64,000 bases of DNA from Galbibacter mesophilus. GTDB lineage: Bacteria > Bacteroidota > Bacteroidia > Flavobacteriales > Flavobacteriaceae. The notes beneath the pieces are model-generated. The model did not search any database. It saw only the letters and a program-made list of their open reading frames with translations, and was not told the origin of the DNA. Position numbers and translations under genes: made by a program. Position 1 is the first letter of the stretch, and the number at the start of each line of letters is the position of its first letter. Shown piece by piece: positions 44,932 to 54,288 of this stretch. The stretch spans positions 868,001 to 932,000 of the forward strand of contig NZ_JAMQVC010000001.1 in the NCBI RefSeq assembly GCF_023721415.1, written 5' to 3'.

Positions 44932-47900
44932 TTAAGCGTCTATAAGCTGAATATTCTCATTAATGTAAACCAAAATCCTTTTCTTAACTTGATAACCCAT
45001 TTCTGTTAGTGCTTGGGCATACCTTTGTATTTGGAAGGCATGATTTTCTGAAGGCGTTCCCGTTTTATAATCGATAATTACGGCCTCTTCCCCTTTTACC
45101 ACGAATCTATCCGGGCGTAAAAGAATTCCTTCAGCAGTAATTATTTCCCGCTCATTAAACACTTCATAATCCTCGGAAAAATATTCTTTGAGTCCGGGAT
45201 GCGTGACTAAATTTTGCAAGTAGCCGCTGTAAGTACTTTCTTCTTCGGAAGAAATTAATCCATTATTTATGGCATTTTCTATCACATTGGCAATATCATC
45301 TTCAGTGTAGATTGAGGCTAACAAATGATGATATACATTCCCTTTATCGATTGCCATTTGTTGTTTGCTGCCCCAAAGGGAGCCTGCTTTTGTAACCAAT
45401 TGAAAAGATTGCCCAAAGGACGTATTGCTAATAAACGGAAGCGATTTGGACACGGTTGTTTTTTTTGTGTTTTTAACAACCTGCCTCTTAGGATTCCCAA
45501 ACGAATAATGGTTTTCTGTATCTGTCCATTTGCCCTCTTCCTTTAAAAAGCCAATGAACATTCCACTAAAGGTTTTTTCATTTTCAACACCATTAGCTTT
45601 AATATCCTTTTTGGAAATAATGTACAGTTGCTCTGCTGCACGAGTCAATGCCACGTACAATATGTTTATTTGGTCTAGCTCTTGCTTCTGTTCATGGGCT
45701 TCAATAAGCAGTTTCCCTGTTTCACTGCTATTACTTACCACATTCTTACTACTAAACAACGCATAGTCTATCCCGAATAGATCCTTATCCACGGGAAACC
45801 AAATTTGAAAATTCATCTCCCGATAAATGTCTGTGTCCGCATAGGGAAAAATAACCACCGGAAATTCCAAGCCTTTGGATTTATGGACAGTCATAATCTG
45901 AACAGCATCCAAGGAGGAAGGCGCCACGATGCTTAGACTATCCTTTTTATGGTCCCAATGACTTAAAAAACTTTGGATGCTTCCATTCTGCTGCTGCGTG
46001 AAGTCCAAAACCTCATCTAAAAAAAACTCCAACGCCGCTTCGGAAGTCCCTGCCAGATTGAAAGAATTTATAGCGTATTCCATGGCGTTATAAAACGGAA
46101 GTTCTAAAAAATAAGCCGAATGAAAATTTTCTTCCAAAAAGAGAAAGTCCATATTATTTAAAAACTTCCTAAAAAACGTATCGTAATCTTCCACCTGCTT
46201 TTCATCGGCCAGAAACCGAAGAATTTTCCATTGTACCTCTAAATCATCGGGTTGGACAAAATAGGAAAGCAAATCTATGAGAAAAGCTACTTTTTTATCG
46301 TTCTTCAGCAAAAGTGATTCCGAAGAAATAATCGGAATCTCATGTTCAGAAAAGTAATCAGCTATTTTGATGCCTTGTTTTTTGGCACGGGTAAGAATGC
46401 AAATATCTCCGTAGGAATAGCCGTTTTTAATAGAAGAAATTACGGTTTCGAGTGCCGCTTTGCAGTAAAGATCTTCTTCACTTTCTTTATTTTCGGCTTT
46501 ATCTATAAAAGTAAAATCGATGTAACCTCCCTGCTTTTCATTGGTTTGCTGGTGACTGTGGTTTTTGAAAAGATCCCGATAAGTTTCGTTGTTTAAAAAC
46601 TGGGAAACATGCGCAAAAAACCGATTATTAAATTCAACAATCTCATCACAACTCCTAAAATTCCTTGGCAGTGGCTCAACATGCGGTTGGGTTTGAAACG
46701 GACTGTTTTGGTTATAAAGTTCTATAAACTGCTCTGCTTTTCCACCGCGCCAACGGTAAATGGCCTGTTTTGCATCGCCAACAATTAGCAGCGTGCCAGT
46801 TTTGCCACTGGAAATTTCAGTCTCCAAAGCATTAGACACCAACGGCTGCATATTTTCCCACTGCATGGTGGAGGTGTCTTGAAATTCATCAATAAAATAA
46901 TTCTTGTACTTTTCGCCGATACGCTCGTAAATAAATGGAGCCGGTTGCTTGGCAATTGCGGAAGAAATCAATCGGTTGAAATCGGAAATGAGTAATTGAT
47001 TTCTATCTTCTTTTATTTTTTTTACTTCCGAATTAATGGCGCTTAAAAGCGATAATGGCACTAAATTCTTGTAAAAGTTTTTTAGAAATTCCAGCTGAAT
47101 TACACCTTCTTTTATTTTGATAAATTCTGAAGCAATTTTGGGTTGCAGCTCATCCAATAAAGCGGCGGTAGCCGGATTATTCTTGGGGACTTTACCCGCA
47201 TACAATGGTTTCGAATCAATGTTTTCAACCCACCCAGCACTCCAGTTGTGCGAAAAACTTTTTTCAGCAATCTTTTTTAATCTATCAGGCAGCCGTCCGC
47301 TATTAAAATCAAGTCTTTCCAATCCTTTTTCAGAAAACAAATCCAACAAACCTTGAGCGTTTTCCACCAATGCTTCTTCTTGTTGCCGACTCATTTTTTT
47401 CAACAAAATCCCTAGCTCTTTAAAATCTTCGAGACTTTTATCGCCCAAGAACTTTACATGTTCCAAATATTCTTCCTTGGAGAGTAGCTTGGCAATCTCA
47501 CGTAAGTCACGCGCTATGTCCCAACTTTTATCATCGTCGGTTTTTTCCAAAGCGAAATTCAGGAGAACTTCTGTTAAAAGGGGGTCCTCTCCGGCTTGAT
47601 ATATAAGATTGTCAACCGCTTCATTGTAAAGCGCCTCTTCATCTAGGGAAACTTCAAAATTGGTGGGTAGTTTTAAATCGAAAGCAAAGGTTCGCAATAA
47701 CCGATGGTTAAATTTATCAATCGTAACGATATCAAAAAAAGCGTAATTATGTAGAATCCTTGTGAGGACAGCTTTGGAACGCTCATGCAATTCCTTCGGA
47801 GAAACGCCAATTTCTTCAGCAATTAAAGAAAAAATATCGGTAGGGTTATTTAAGATTTCTTCGGAAGAAAATTCGTGCAAATTCTTTAGCACTCTTTCTT

Positions 47901-48063
47901 TCATCTCATTCACCGCCTTGTTGGTAAATGTAACTGCCAAAACTTGTTTAAAGGCATCGCGATTGCTACTCCCTAAAAGAATTGATAAATACCTTTTTAC
48001 CAGCGTAAACGTTTTTCCTGAGCCTGCTGAAGCATTGAAAATTTGAAAGGGAGCTGCGTTCAT
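44932..48063 (-). CDS. AddA-like UvrD-type helicase-nuclease
   Basis: The product is a 1043-aa SF1A helicase-nuclease. Walker A is NASAGSGKT (about 10-18), motif II YFIDEFQDTS, motif III VGDAKQAIYRWRGGK, motif V MTVHKSKGLEFPVVIFP and motif VI YVALTRAAEQ. The C-terminal RecB-like nuclease DYKTG site is VIIDYKTGTPS. It is the helicase partner of the AddB-like protein at 39.4-42.1 kb. kbl and ompA lie between them. Confidence 0.9.
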   Translation of the reverse strand: MNAAPFQIFNASAGSGKTFTLVKRYLSILLGSSNRDAFKQVLAVTFTNKAVNEMKERVLKNLHEFSSEEILNNPTDIFSLIAEEIGVSPKELHERSKAVLTRILHNYAFFDIVTIDKFNHRLLRTFAFDLKLPTNFEVSLDEEALYNEAVDNLIYQAGEDPLLTEVLLNFALEKTDDDKSWDIARDLREIAKLLSKEEYLEHVKFLGDKSLEDFKELGILLKKMSRQQEEALVENAQGLLDLFSEKGLERLDFNSGRLPDRLKKIAEKSFSHNWSAGWVENIDSKPLYAGKVPKNNPATAALLDELQPKIASEFIKIKEGVIQLEFLKNFYKNLVPLSLLSAINSEVKKIKEDRNQLLISDFNRLISSAIAKQPAPFIYERIGEKYKNYFIDEFQDTSTMQWENMQPLVSNALETEISSGKTGTLLIVGDAKQAIYRWRGGKAEQFIELYNQNSPFQTQPHVEPLPRNFRSCDEIVEFNNRFFAHVSQFLNNETYRDLFKNHSHQQTNEKQGGYIDFTFIDKAENKESEEDLYCKAALETVISSIKNGYSYGDICILTRAKKQGIKIADYFSEHEIPIISSESLLLKNDKKVAFLIDLLSYFVQPDDLEVQWKILRFLADEKQVEDYDTFFRKFLNNMDFLFLEENFHSAYFLELPFYNAMEYAINSFNLAGTSEAALEFFLDEVLDFTQQQNGSIQSFLSHWDHKKDSLSIVAPSSLDAVQIMTVHKSKGLEFPVVIFPYADTDIYREMNFQIWFPVDKDLFGIDYALFSSKNVVSNSSETGKLLIEAHEQKQELDQINILYVALTRAAEQLYIISKKDIKANGVENEKTFSGMFIGFLKEEGKWTDTENHYSFGNPKRQVVKNTKKTTVSKSLPFISNTSFGQSFQLVTKAGSLWGSKQQMAIDKGNVYHHLLASIYTEDDIANVIENAINNGLISSEEESTYSGYLQNLVTHPGLKEYFSEDYEVFNEREIITAEGILLRPDRFVVKGEEAVIIDYKTGTPSENHAFQIQRYAQALTEMGYQVKKRILVYINENIQLIDA

Positions 48064-48141
48064 TTAAAAATCTTTATTGCAAAATAAGGAAAGTCTATCG
48101 GTTATTAACAAATTCTTATCATGATTTCGATAGGTTTTACT

Positions 48142-48149
48142 TAAATTTG
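48142..48149 (+). promoter_or_regulatory. Probable superoxide dismutase promoter -7 element
   Basis: TAAATTTG matches the Bacteroidota -7 consensus. It lies 35 bp before the sodA ATG. No good -33 TTTG was found. Confidence 0.45.
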
Positions 48150-48184
48150 AGAAACTAAAATTATTAACTAAAAAAGATATACAA

Positions 48185-48793
48185 ATGGCTTTTGAATTAC
48201 CAAAGTTACCGTATGCATACGACGCATTAGAACCAAATATTGATGCGCGCACTATGGAAATACATCATACAAAACACCACCAAGGATACACTACCAAGTT
48301 GAATGGTGCTATTGAAGGGACGGATTTAGAAGGAAAATCTATTGAAGACATCCTTAAGAATCTAGACATGAGTAATGGCGCTGTTAGAAACAACGGTGGT
48401 GGTTTTTACAATCACAGCTTATTCTGGGAAGTTATGTCTCCAGACGGTGGTGGAAAACCAAGCGGCGAACTTGCTTCTGCAATAGATGCTGCTTTTGGAT
48501 CATTTGATAAGTTTAAAGACGAATTTTCGAATGCCGCTGCAACCCGTTTTGGATCTGGATGGGCATGGTTATGTGTTCATAAAGGAGGTAAAGTAGAAGT
48601 TTGCTCTACTCCAAACCAGGACAATCCAATTATGCCGGATACAGGATGTGGCGGAGAACCAATTTTAGGTTTAGACGTTTGGGAACACGCTTATTACTTA
48701 AATTACCAAAACAAGCGTCCTGATTATATTAATGCATTTTTCAATGTAATTAATTGGGATAAAGTTTCTGAGCTATATGCAAAGCACAAATAA
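48185..48793 (+). CDS. sodA: Superoxide dismutase, Mn-type signature
   Basis: The product is a 202-aa cytoplasmic SOD. Metal ligands are His27 ([12 protein letters not shown]), His77 ([12 protein letters not shown]), and Asp164 and His168 ([20 protein letters not shown]). GGGFYNH near 77 and Gln145 in STPNQDNP are characteristic of Mn rather than Fe enzymes, though cambialism is possible. The insertion [11 protein letters not shown] (149-159) adds a cysteine. It has its own promoter and terminator. Confidence 0.94.
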   Translation: MAFELPKLPYAYDALEPNIDARTMEIHHTKHHQGYTTKLNGAIEGTDLEGKSIEDILKNLDMSNGAVRNNGGGFYNHSLFWEVMSPDGGGKPSGELASAIDAAFGSFDKFKDEFSNAAATRFGSGWAWLCVHKGGKVEVCSTPNQDNPIMPDTGCGGEPILGLDVWEHAYYLNYQNKRPDYINAFFNVINWDKVSELYAKHK

Positions 48794-48835
48794 TTAGAAT
48801 AACGAGTATTTTATAGGTTAAAAAACGTTATTTTG

Positions 48836-48866
48836 AAACAGCTGCCAATTGGTAGCTGTTTTTTTT
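48836..48866 (+). terminator. Intrinsic terminator after superoxide dismutase
   Basis: AACAGCTGCC-AATT-GGTAGCTGTT forms a 10-bp stem with one G-T mismatch pair, followed by TTTTTT. A shorter A/T-rich flank on the other side could serve the convergent gene at 48899. Confidence 0.85.
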
Positions 48867-48898
48867 GATTCTTACCTAAAGCCTTTTTCTTTTAATTA

Positions 48899-49903
48899 TT
48901 AATCCTTTTTAGGTTTTACCAAATTATTTACCTTTTCTTCTAACTGATTGGTTTTATCGATAATAATTTTGGGGGCTTTGAAGCGATACCCAATGTGGAA
49001 TTCCAAAAAGCTGTGCTGATCTTTTAAGTCAAAGTTCTCAGAAGTGTTATGGTAAAAAGCACGGTAATTGGCATTGATTCCTGTAAAAAAGCCATCTCGA
49101 TTGTACCCAAGCCCCAAGGTTAATTCCGTTTGATAGTTCACACCGTCGGAATGATTTCCATCGTAGGTGTTTATCGTGGTGTAGCCTATCCCAGCATGGG
49201 CGCCAGAAGTGACAATAAATTGTTTATTTATCACCCAATTATAAAAATAAGCGGGTCCCACGGTAATATCAAAAACCTTGTCTTTTTCTGGAGTACCATT
49301 GGAAATTCTTGAATAATAGTAACTCAAGGTAGGCACAAAACTTCCAGCGCTTATTTGTTGCCATTCGTTTTGCTTGAAAATGGTTCTAAAAGAAAAGTTT
49401 TCATTGAAGACAAAAGCTGTATTTCCTCCAACCCGTGTGACTTTAAAATCGGGGAATATTAAATAATCCTGTTCTCCTCCAAAATCTCTAAGGTCCACAA
49501 AATACCCTTGTGTTTTGGTCCACTCGAAGTTTTGCATCCATTTCTTGATATAAAAGCGGGTTCCGAAATGAAAATAGCTGGTTTCCCCTTTCTCATCGTT
49601 ATCATCATTAAATTTTATGAACTTGGGTGTGTGACCAATATTTATTTCGACAAAACGAAACAATAGCGAAAAAGTAGAACGGATCTCTTGATTGGGCCCT
49701 AAAAGCACATCCAAACCTGTATCGGGGTTTGAGATTTCGTAGGAATTAAAATCGTCTGTTAATCCGACTCTAAACGTAATCCTGTTAGGATACTGTTTTT
49801 TGTACACAATTTCCGAAGCTGTAGTATCTACTTCTTGGTCTTGGGAAAACCCTAAAAGACAAATAAAAAAAAGTACCGAAAAAGTTATTTTAGTTGGTTT
49901 CAC
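48899..49903 (-). CDS. Outer-membrane beta-barrel protein, unknown
   Basis: The product is a 334-aa secreted protein: signal ITFSVLFFICLLGFS, then alternating hydrophobic and polar strands of a beta-barrel (RITFRVGLTDDFNSYEI, LTLGLGYNRDGFFTGINANYR, FLEFHIGYRFKAP). The start is GTG. No family was recognised. It lies next to the sodA terminator in convergent orientation. It may be a porin-like or transporter protein; function unknown. Confidence 0.75.
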   Translation of the reverse strand: MKPTKITFSVLFFICLLGFSQDQEVDTTASEIVYKKQYPNRITFRVGLTDDFNSYEISNPDTGLDVLLGPNQEIRSTFSLLFRFVEINIGHTPKFIKFNDDNDEKGETSYFHFGTRFYIKKWMQNFEWTKTQGYFVDLRDFGGEQDYLIFPDFKVTRVGGNTAFVFNENFSFRTIFKQNEWQQISAGSFVPTLSYYYSRISNGTPEKDKVFDITVGPAYFYNWVINKQFIVTSGAHAGIGYTTINTYDGNHSDGVNYQTELTLGLGYNRDGFFTGINANYRAFYHNTSENFDLKDQHSFLEFHIGYRFKAPKIIIDKTNQLEEKVNNLVKPKKD

Positions 49904-50032
49904 TTGGTTGGTTGTTTCGTTAGCTAAGCAATGTTCGGTAAAATCGGTTTCTATTAAAAAGAGAGCTGTTTTGTATGAGATATACTAATCTCCTTTTGCA
50001 ATGTAAATGTAAGAATTCTAAGCATTTGAAGT

Positions 50033-50677
50033 TTATTTTATTTTTTCACCTTTTAGCTCGGATGGCTTACTTTCCGGAATTAAATTAAGCTCCAACGCTT
50101 TGTAATCGAGTTTCCAACCAATGGCTTGCACCATGTTTTCTATCATTAAAACGGCGTCTAAAGCTTCCTTTTTGGCTGATTCCATCAAGCCGCTCTCTGG
50201 AATCTTCTTCAAAATATGTGCTTTCGCTTCGCTATTAATTTCAGAAAGGTCTTCAGAATTAAACCAATTGAACAATCCTTCCTGAATATCATAATATTTA
50301 ACATCGGGCTCTATACTTAACACTTCGGGTTGCGGAAAAGACGCCAGAATTATCTTTTTGGACGCTGCATCGGCATGCATTTCAATTTTCTTTAAATCGA
50401 ACCCAACATTCACCTTGGCATTAATAATCAACAACGCTTTCTTTTTACTGCTGATGAGTTTCCAAAAACGCCCACGCACATTTTGGTATTGATAAATTTC
50501 CGCGAACTCACCTTCCACAGTAATGAGCTTATAGACATTCCTAATTTTCTCCAGAAGGATAATAGATTGTTTTTCGGTGTCTTCCGAAGACCGCTTTTTC
50601 CAAAACACGGAAACCAGCCAATAACTTCCCAATACCCCTAAAAGTAAACCTATAATTATTTCAACTAAATCGTTCAT
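50033..50677 (-). CDS. DUF4230 membrane-anchored protein
   Basis: The product is a 214-aa protein: N-terminal helix (VEIIIGLLLGVLGSYWLVSVFW) and a soluble domain (about 35-200) with KKIEMHADAASKKIILASFP and LSIEPDVKYYDIQEGLFNWF. It matches the DUF4230 family. The first in-frame codon is a TTG at 50686; ATG 50677 (MNDLVEIIIG) is preferred and lies 1 bp after the DUF4260 stop. It is the last gene of the hemW operon. Confidence 0.85.
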   Translation of the reverse strand: MNDLVEIIIGLLLGVLGSYWLVSVFWKKRSSEDTEKQSIILLEKIRNVYKLITVEGEFAEIYQYQNVRGRFWKLISSKKKALLIINAKVNVGFDLKKIEMHADAASKKIILASFPQPEVLSIEPDVKYYDIQEGLFNWFNSEDLSEINSEAKAHILKKIPESGLMESAKKEALDAVLMIENMVQAIGWKLDYKALELNLIPESKPSELKGEKIK

Positions 50678-50678
50678 A

Positions 50679-51026
50679 TTAACCAATTTTCCCTAGATGG
50701 GTGTTTTTAAATCCGCTATTATATTTTAATCCGTAGCCCAATGTCCTATCAAAACTAGCATGGGAAAAGAGTAAGATTCCCACAAATTGCAAAATTTCAT
50801 TTTCACTAACAGTTCCAAGTAAATACAAACCTACCGCAACACCTTTATGATGAAATATATTGTAGGTAACGGCACCTATTTTGGGGTTAAAAAGATATCC
50901 CAACATACCAATATCGGGTGCCAAAAACAATCCTACAAACCACCACCAGCTGATATGTAATTCAGTAAAAAGAAAAATCCCCAAAAGGAACATGGCCAAT
51001 TCTTCAATTTTTAAAGATGTCTTCAT
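50679..51026 (-). CDS. DUF4260 small membrane protein
   Basis: The product is a 115-aa polytopic protein with several hydrophobic helices (LAMFLLGIFLFTELHISWWW, FVGLFLAPDIGMLGYLF, VAVGLYLLGTVSENEILQFVGILLF). The motif SHASFDRTLGYGLKY near the C-terminus is characteristic of DUF4260. It is embedded between the cyclase and DUF4230 genes with gaps of 10 and 1 bp. Function unknown. Confidence 0.88.
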   Translation of the reverse strand: MKTSLKIEELAMFLLGIFLFTELHISWWWFVGLFLAPDIGMLGYLFNPKIGAVTYNIFHHKGVAVGLYLLGTVSENEILQFVGILLFSHASFDRTLGYGLKYNSGFKNTHLGKIG

Positions 51027-51036
51027 CTATTCGGTT

Positions 51037-51789
51037 TTAAGGACTCAATACTTTATACAAAATAGGTTTGCTGGGGGAGGCGTCGTTTACAAAAGAAGCT
51101 ATCTGTAAATTTAAAAAATACATTCCATCTAAAATGATACTCGGCACGTAAATGAACTCTGTAATGGTAGCATCCAAACGTTTTTCCCTGTGAAAATCCC
51201 AAAAAGCTTTGTGTGCCAACAATGCTCCATTGTCTTTTTCTTTATCTACGGAAGGCAAATCGATCAACAAATGTTTAATACCACATTCCCTGATAAATGC
51301 TGCCGCACCCTCCAAAAGATAAGGCGGATTGGTATGGGAATATTGCTTGGTGAGCTTATCGCGTTCATTTGGCAACGTACGTATAACCAAAGCGTCAACC
51401 GACGGATTTTTCAAGGCTTTTTCAATTTGCTGCTTGGTGATAACACTGTCTTCTTTCCATTTCTCAGGATACACAGAAATGACTTCAGTATAAAAGAAAA
51501 AACGCTTTAAACAATCATTTATACTGTAAAAATCCTCGGTAATATGGCCAATGCATTCTGTATGGGTACCATGTGCATGCGGATTAAAAAGTATGCTATT
51601 AAAGTTTGTAGAAGCCCCTCTCTTTATACTCCCCACAAAGTCCCCGTCTTTAACCGGACTTATGGTTGGCGGACTTAAATACCAAGCGGTTGGGTTGTTT
51701 TTATCGTCTCGCAAAGGAATAGAAATATCCAAAGGGTTGGCGAGGTCTATTTGGTACGTCTTGTTTTTATAATCAATAATCGTCTTCAT
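51037..51789 (-). CDS. Cyclase/kynurenine-formamidase-like hydrolase
   Basis: The product is a 250-aa metal-dependent hydrolase. The metal motif HAHGTHTE (71-78) matches the HxGTHxD pattern of the cyclase/KynB family, with Glu instead of Asp. The distal FVNDASPSKPILYKVL is typical of the C-terminus. The substrate is unknown; N-formylkynurenine is possible, but no tryptophan-degradation genes are near. It is the second gene of the hemW operon (15-bp gap). Confidence 0.85.
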   Translation of the reverse strand: MKTIIDYKNKTYQIDLANPLDISIPLRDDKNNPTAWYLSPPTISPVKDGDFVGSIKRGASTNFNSILFNPHAHGTHTECIGHITEDFYSINDCLKRFFFYTEVISVYPEKWKEDSVITKQQIEKALKNPSVDALVIRTLPNERDKLTKQYSHTNPPYLLEGAAAFIRECGIKHLLIDLPSVDKEKDNGALLAHKAFWDFHREKRLDATITEFIYVPSIILDGMYFLNLQIASFVNDASPSKPILYKVLSP

Positions 51790-51804
51790 GCCTGTTGAAA
51801 ATCC

Positions 51805-52944
51805 TTATAAATTTAGCATAAAAAGATGGGATGCTATTCCATCGGCTAGAAATTTCCCTTTTTTAGTAGTAGTGAGGACTTCATTATTTTCTTCGGAGGT
51901 AATTTCCAACAATCCTTTGTGGATATATTTTTCGGCCTGTTGAAGTAAATACATTTTATAACGCTCCCCAAAATCTTCTTCTATTTGATGAAGGGAAACA
52001 CCCCAGATAGTTCGTAAACCTGTCATAACTGCTTCGTTGTAACGGTCCGTTTTGGACAGTTTTTCTACCTCGCTTGGCACTTTTCCTGAAGCAATTCCGG
52101 CAATATATTTACTGTTGTTGTTAATATTCCAACTACGGTGCGTACCGTTGAAGCTATGTGCAGAAGGACCGACACCTAAATACTTTTTTTGCAACCAATA
52201 GGCAGTATTATTTTTGCTGAAAAACCCTTCTTTCCCGAAATTGGAAAGCTCGTAATGCACAAAATTATCTGCTGTTAGTGTATCTACCAAGATGTCGAAA
52301 TGCTTTTCTGCAAGTGCATCGTCCACATCGTCTATAATGCCTTTATCAATGAAAGAAGCCAATGCGGTTTTTGGCTCTACGGTGAGTGCATAGCAAGAAA
52401 TATGCGGCACACCAAAACCCAACGCCTTTTCAATATTCGCTATCCAACAGGTTTCGCTCATGTGCTGAATGCCATAAATAAGGTCGATGGAAATATTGGC
52501 AAAATACCGCGTAGCCCATTCCAAACATTTCTCTGCTTCTTCAGCATTGTGCGCACGGTTCATCAGTTTTAAATCTTCTTCAAAAAAAGATTGTATGCCA
52601 ATACTCAAGCGGTTAACCGGGCTCTCGGCTAAGGCAATAATTTTTTCTTTGGAAAGGTCGTCGGGATTGGCTTCGAGCGTAATTTCGGGTTCCGAAATCA
52701 CCTCGTAATGGTTATAAACGGTTTCAATTAAAAAATTGATTTCTTCAGTAGCCAACACACTGGGCGTTCCCCCACCAAAGTAAATGGTTTCTATAGGCTC
52801 ATTAAGTTCCCTTTTACGCAACACCAATTCTTTTGCCAATGCTTGCAACATTTCATCTTTCTTTTTTAGGGAAGTAGAAAAGTGGAAGTCGCAATAATGA
52901 CAAGCTTGCTTGCAAAAAGGAATATGGAGATAAATTCCCGCCAT
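51805..52944 (-). CDS. hemW: HemW radical-SAM heme chaperone
   Basis: The product is a 379-aa radical-SAM protein. The cluster motif is CKQACHYC (Cys11, Cys15, Cys18); GGGTPSVL (SAM binding) and LEANPDDL follow, and a HemN-like C-terminal region ends with HKGLLEITSEENN. It is related to coproporphyrinogen oxidase HemN, but members of this type act as haem chaperones. It heads a four-gene operon and lies immediately downstream of the 21-bp repeat array. Confidence 0.93.
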   Translation of the reverse strand: MAGIYLHIPFCKQACHYCDFHFSTSLKKKDEMLQALAKELVLRKRELNEPIETIYFGGGTPSVLATEEINFLIETVYNHYEVISEPEITLEANPDDLSKEKIIALAESPVNRLSIGIQSFFEEDLKLMNRAHNAEEAEKCLEWATRYFANISIDLIYGIQHMSETCWIANIEKALGFGVPHISCYALTVEPKTALASFIDKGIIDDVDDALAEKHFDILVDTLTADNFVHYELSNFGKEGFFSKNNTAYWLQKKYLGVGPSAHSFNGTHRSWNINNNSKYIAGIASGKVPSEVEKLSKTDRYNEAVMTGLRTIWGVSLHQIEEDFGERYKMYLLQQAEKYIHKGLLEITSEENNEVLTTTKKGKFLADGIASHLFMLNL

Positions 52945-53000
52945 AGCACAAAGGTATTACTTTGTGGAAATCTACGTTATTAAAATCCAAGTCTCACAAG

Positions 53001-53571
53001 AATATTTTCCCTGACAAGAATATAAAATGCCCTCGCAAGAATATACTTTTCCCCGACAAAAATATACAGTTCCCTCACAAGAATATACTTTTCCCTGACA
53101 GGAATATACAGTTCCCCCGTAAGAATATACTTTTCCCTGACTAGAATATACAGTTCCCTCGCAAGAATATAATTTTCCCCGACAAGAATATGAAGTTCCC
53201 TCGCAAGAATATAATTTTCCCCGACAAGAATATGAAGTTCCCTCGTAAGAATATACTTTTCCCCGACAAGAATATAAAGTCCAGTCGTTCGAGTATAAAG
53301 TGCAACGACAAGAATATATAGTGCAATCGCTCAAATATATAATCAAGTCGCAAGAAAGTAAAGTGCAATAGCAAGAATATAAAATACAATTGTTCCAATA
53401 TATAGTCAAGTTGCAAAAAAATAAAGTACAATCGTTCTAATATATAGTGCAATCGCTCCAATATATAGTCAAGTCGCAAGAAAGTAAAGTGCAACTGCGA
53501 GAATATATAGTGCAATCGCTGGAATATATAGTTTAGTTGGTGAAATATATATTGAAATAAAAAGAAAGGAA
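53001..53571. repeat. 21-bp tandem repeat array, about 27 units
   Basis: AATAT-like cores recur at exact 21-bp steps from 53019 to 53565 (27 positions, no indel), after an 18-bp step from 53001. In the left half (to about 53271) units alternate: one type has CTTTTCCCCGAC before AAGAATATA, the other CAGTTCCCTCGC, giving a 42-bp dimer. The right half is diverged (AGTGCAATCGCT, AGTCAAGTCGC words). It lies between the pdeM gene end and hemW start. All open frames across it start from TTG; none has an ATG. The 21-bp step is a multiple of three and two helical turns. Confidence 0.9.
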
Positions 53572-53646
53572 AATACAGTCAGTAACATTTAAAGTGCCTT
53601 TTGGAGTTCCTTTTAGTCACTTTATTGGTGCCCTTCACACCTTACA

Positions 53647-54285
53647 TCACCCAGAAACCAAAATAACCTCATCTGGGGTAACGGCAAAAACTTTGTCTTT
53701 TTTGGTCGGTTTTAGGCTAAAATTACCTGTAAAATCGCCAAAAGCAGGTAAAATAAGTTGATTTTCGGTTTGGTAAAAGCAGGGCAATTTCAGTTTTTGT
53801 CTTCCGGGGCCTTTTAAATGAATTCCCGGATGCACATGTCCGCAAATATTAAAAACGTTTTCTGCTTCTTCCGGATGGTGTGTAAGAAAAAAAGCGTCTA
53901 ATTGCCAGTCTTCCATCAATAGAATATCTAAGTTTTTAAACTTTTCTTCAGCAATAATATCGTGGTTTCCTTTTATTAAAATCAGTTTTGCAGAAACTTC
54001 GCTGCACCAATCTTCAAAATACAGCCACTCTTTGTTGATTTTACTATGGAAAAGGTCTCCCAAAAAACAGATTGTTTTCGGTTTAAAATATTCAATAAGC
54101 TTATCCAGATTGAAGTAGTTTTTATGCATTGTTTTTAGCGGAATGGCAATCCCTTCTTTTCTAAAATGCGTGGCTTTGCCTAAGTGCACATCGGCGATGA
54201 GCAACATTTCTTTCTCCTGCCAGTACGCCCCGCCCAAGGGGTGCAAAACAAAATGATTCTTTCTGATTTCGATGGTTTGGGTCAT
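53647..54285 (-). CDS. pdeM: Ligase-associated DNA damage response phosphoesterase PdeM
   Basis: The product is a 212-aa calcineurin-like metallophosphoesterase. Metal motifs are IADVHLGK (Asp32, His34), FLGDLFHS, IKGNHD and LTHHPE/ICGHVHPG. It is the fourth component of the ATP-ligase repair set (with helicase, ligase and exonuclease, 5-10 kb upstream). Three bp separate it from the FdhF-like gene upstream. The 21-bp array follows downstream. Confidence 0.92.
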   Translation of the reverse strand: MTQTIEIRKNHFVLHPLGGAYWQEKEMLLIADVHLGKATHFRKEGIAIPLKTMHKNYFNLDKLIEYFKPKTICFLGDLFHSKINKEWLYFEDWCSEVSAKLILIKGNHDIIAEEKFKNLDILLMEDWQLDAFFLTHHPEEAENVFNICGHVHPGIHLKGPGRQKLKLPCFYQTENQLILPAFGDFTGNFSLKPTKKDKVFAVTPDEVILVSG

Positions 54286-54288
54286 AAA

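Noticed and set aside
52962-53515. Three open frames inside the 21-bp array
   Set aside because: All begin with TTG, the units are open in every frame by periodicity, and no ribosome site is visible; kept as repeat, not as genes.
53001-53571. Possible CRISPR array
   Set aside because: The period is only 21 bp and there are no unique spacers between conserved repeats; no cas genes are present.
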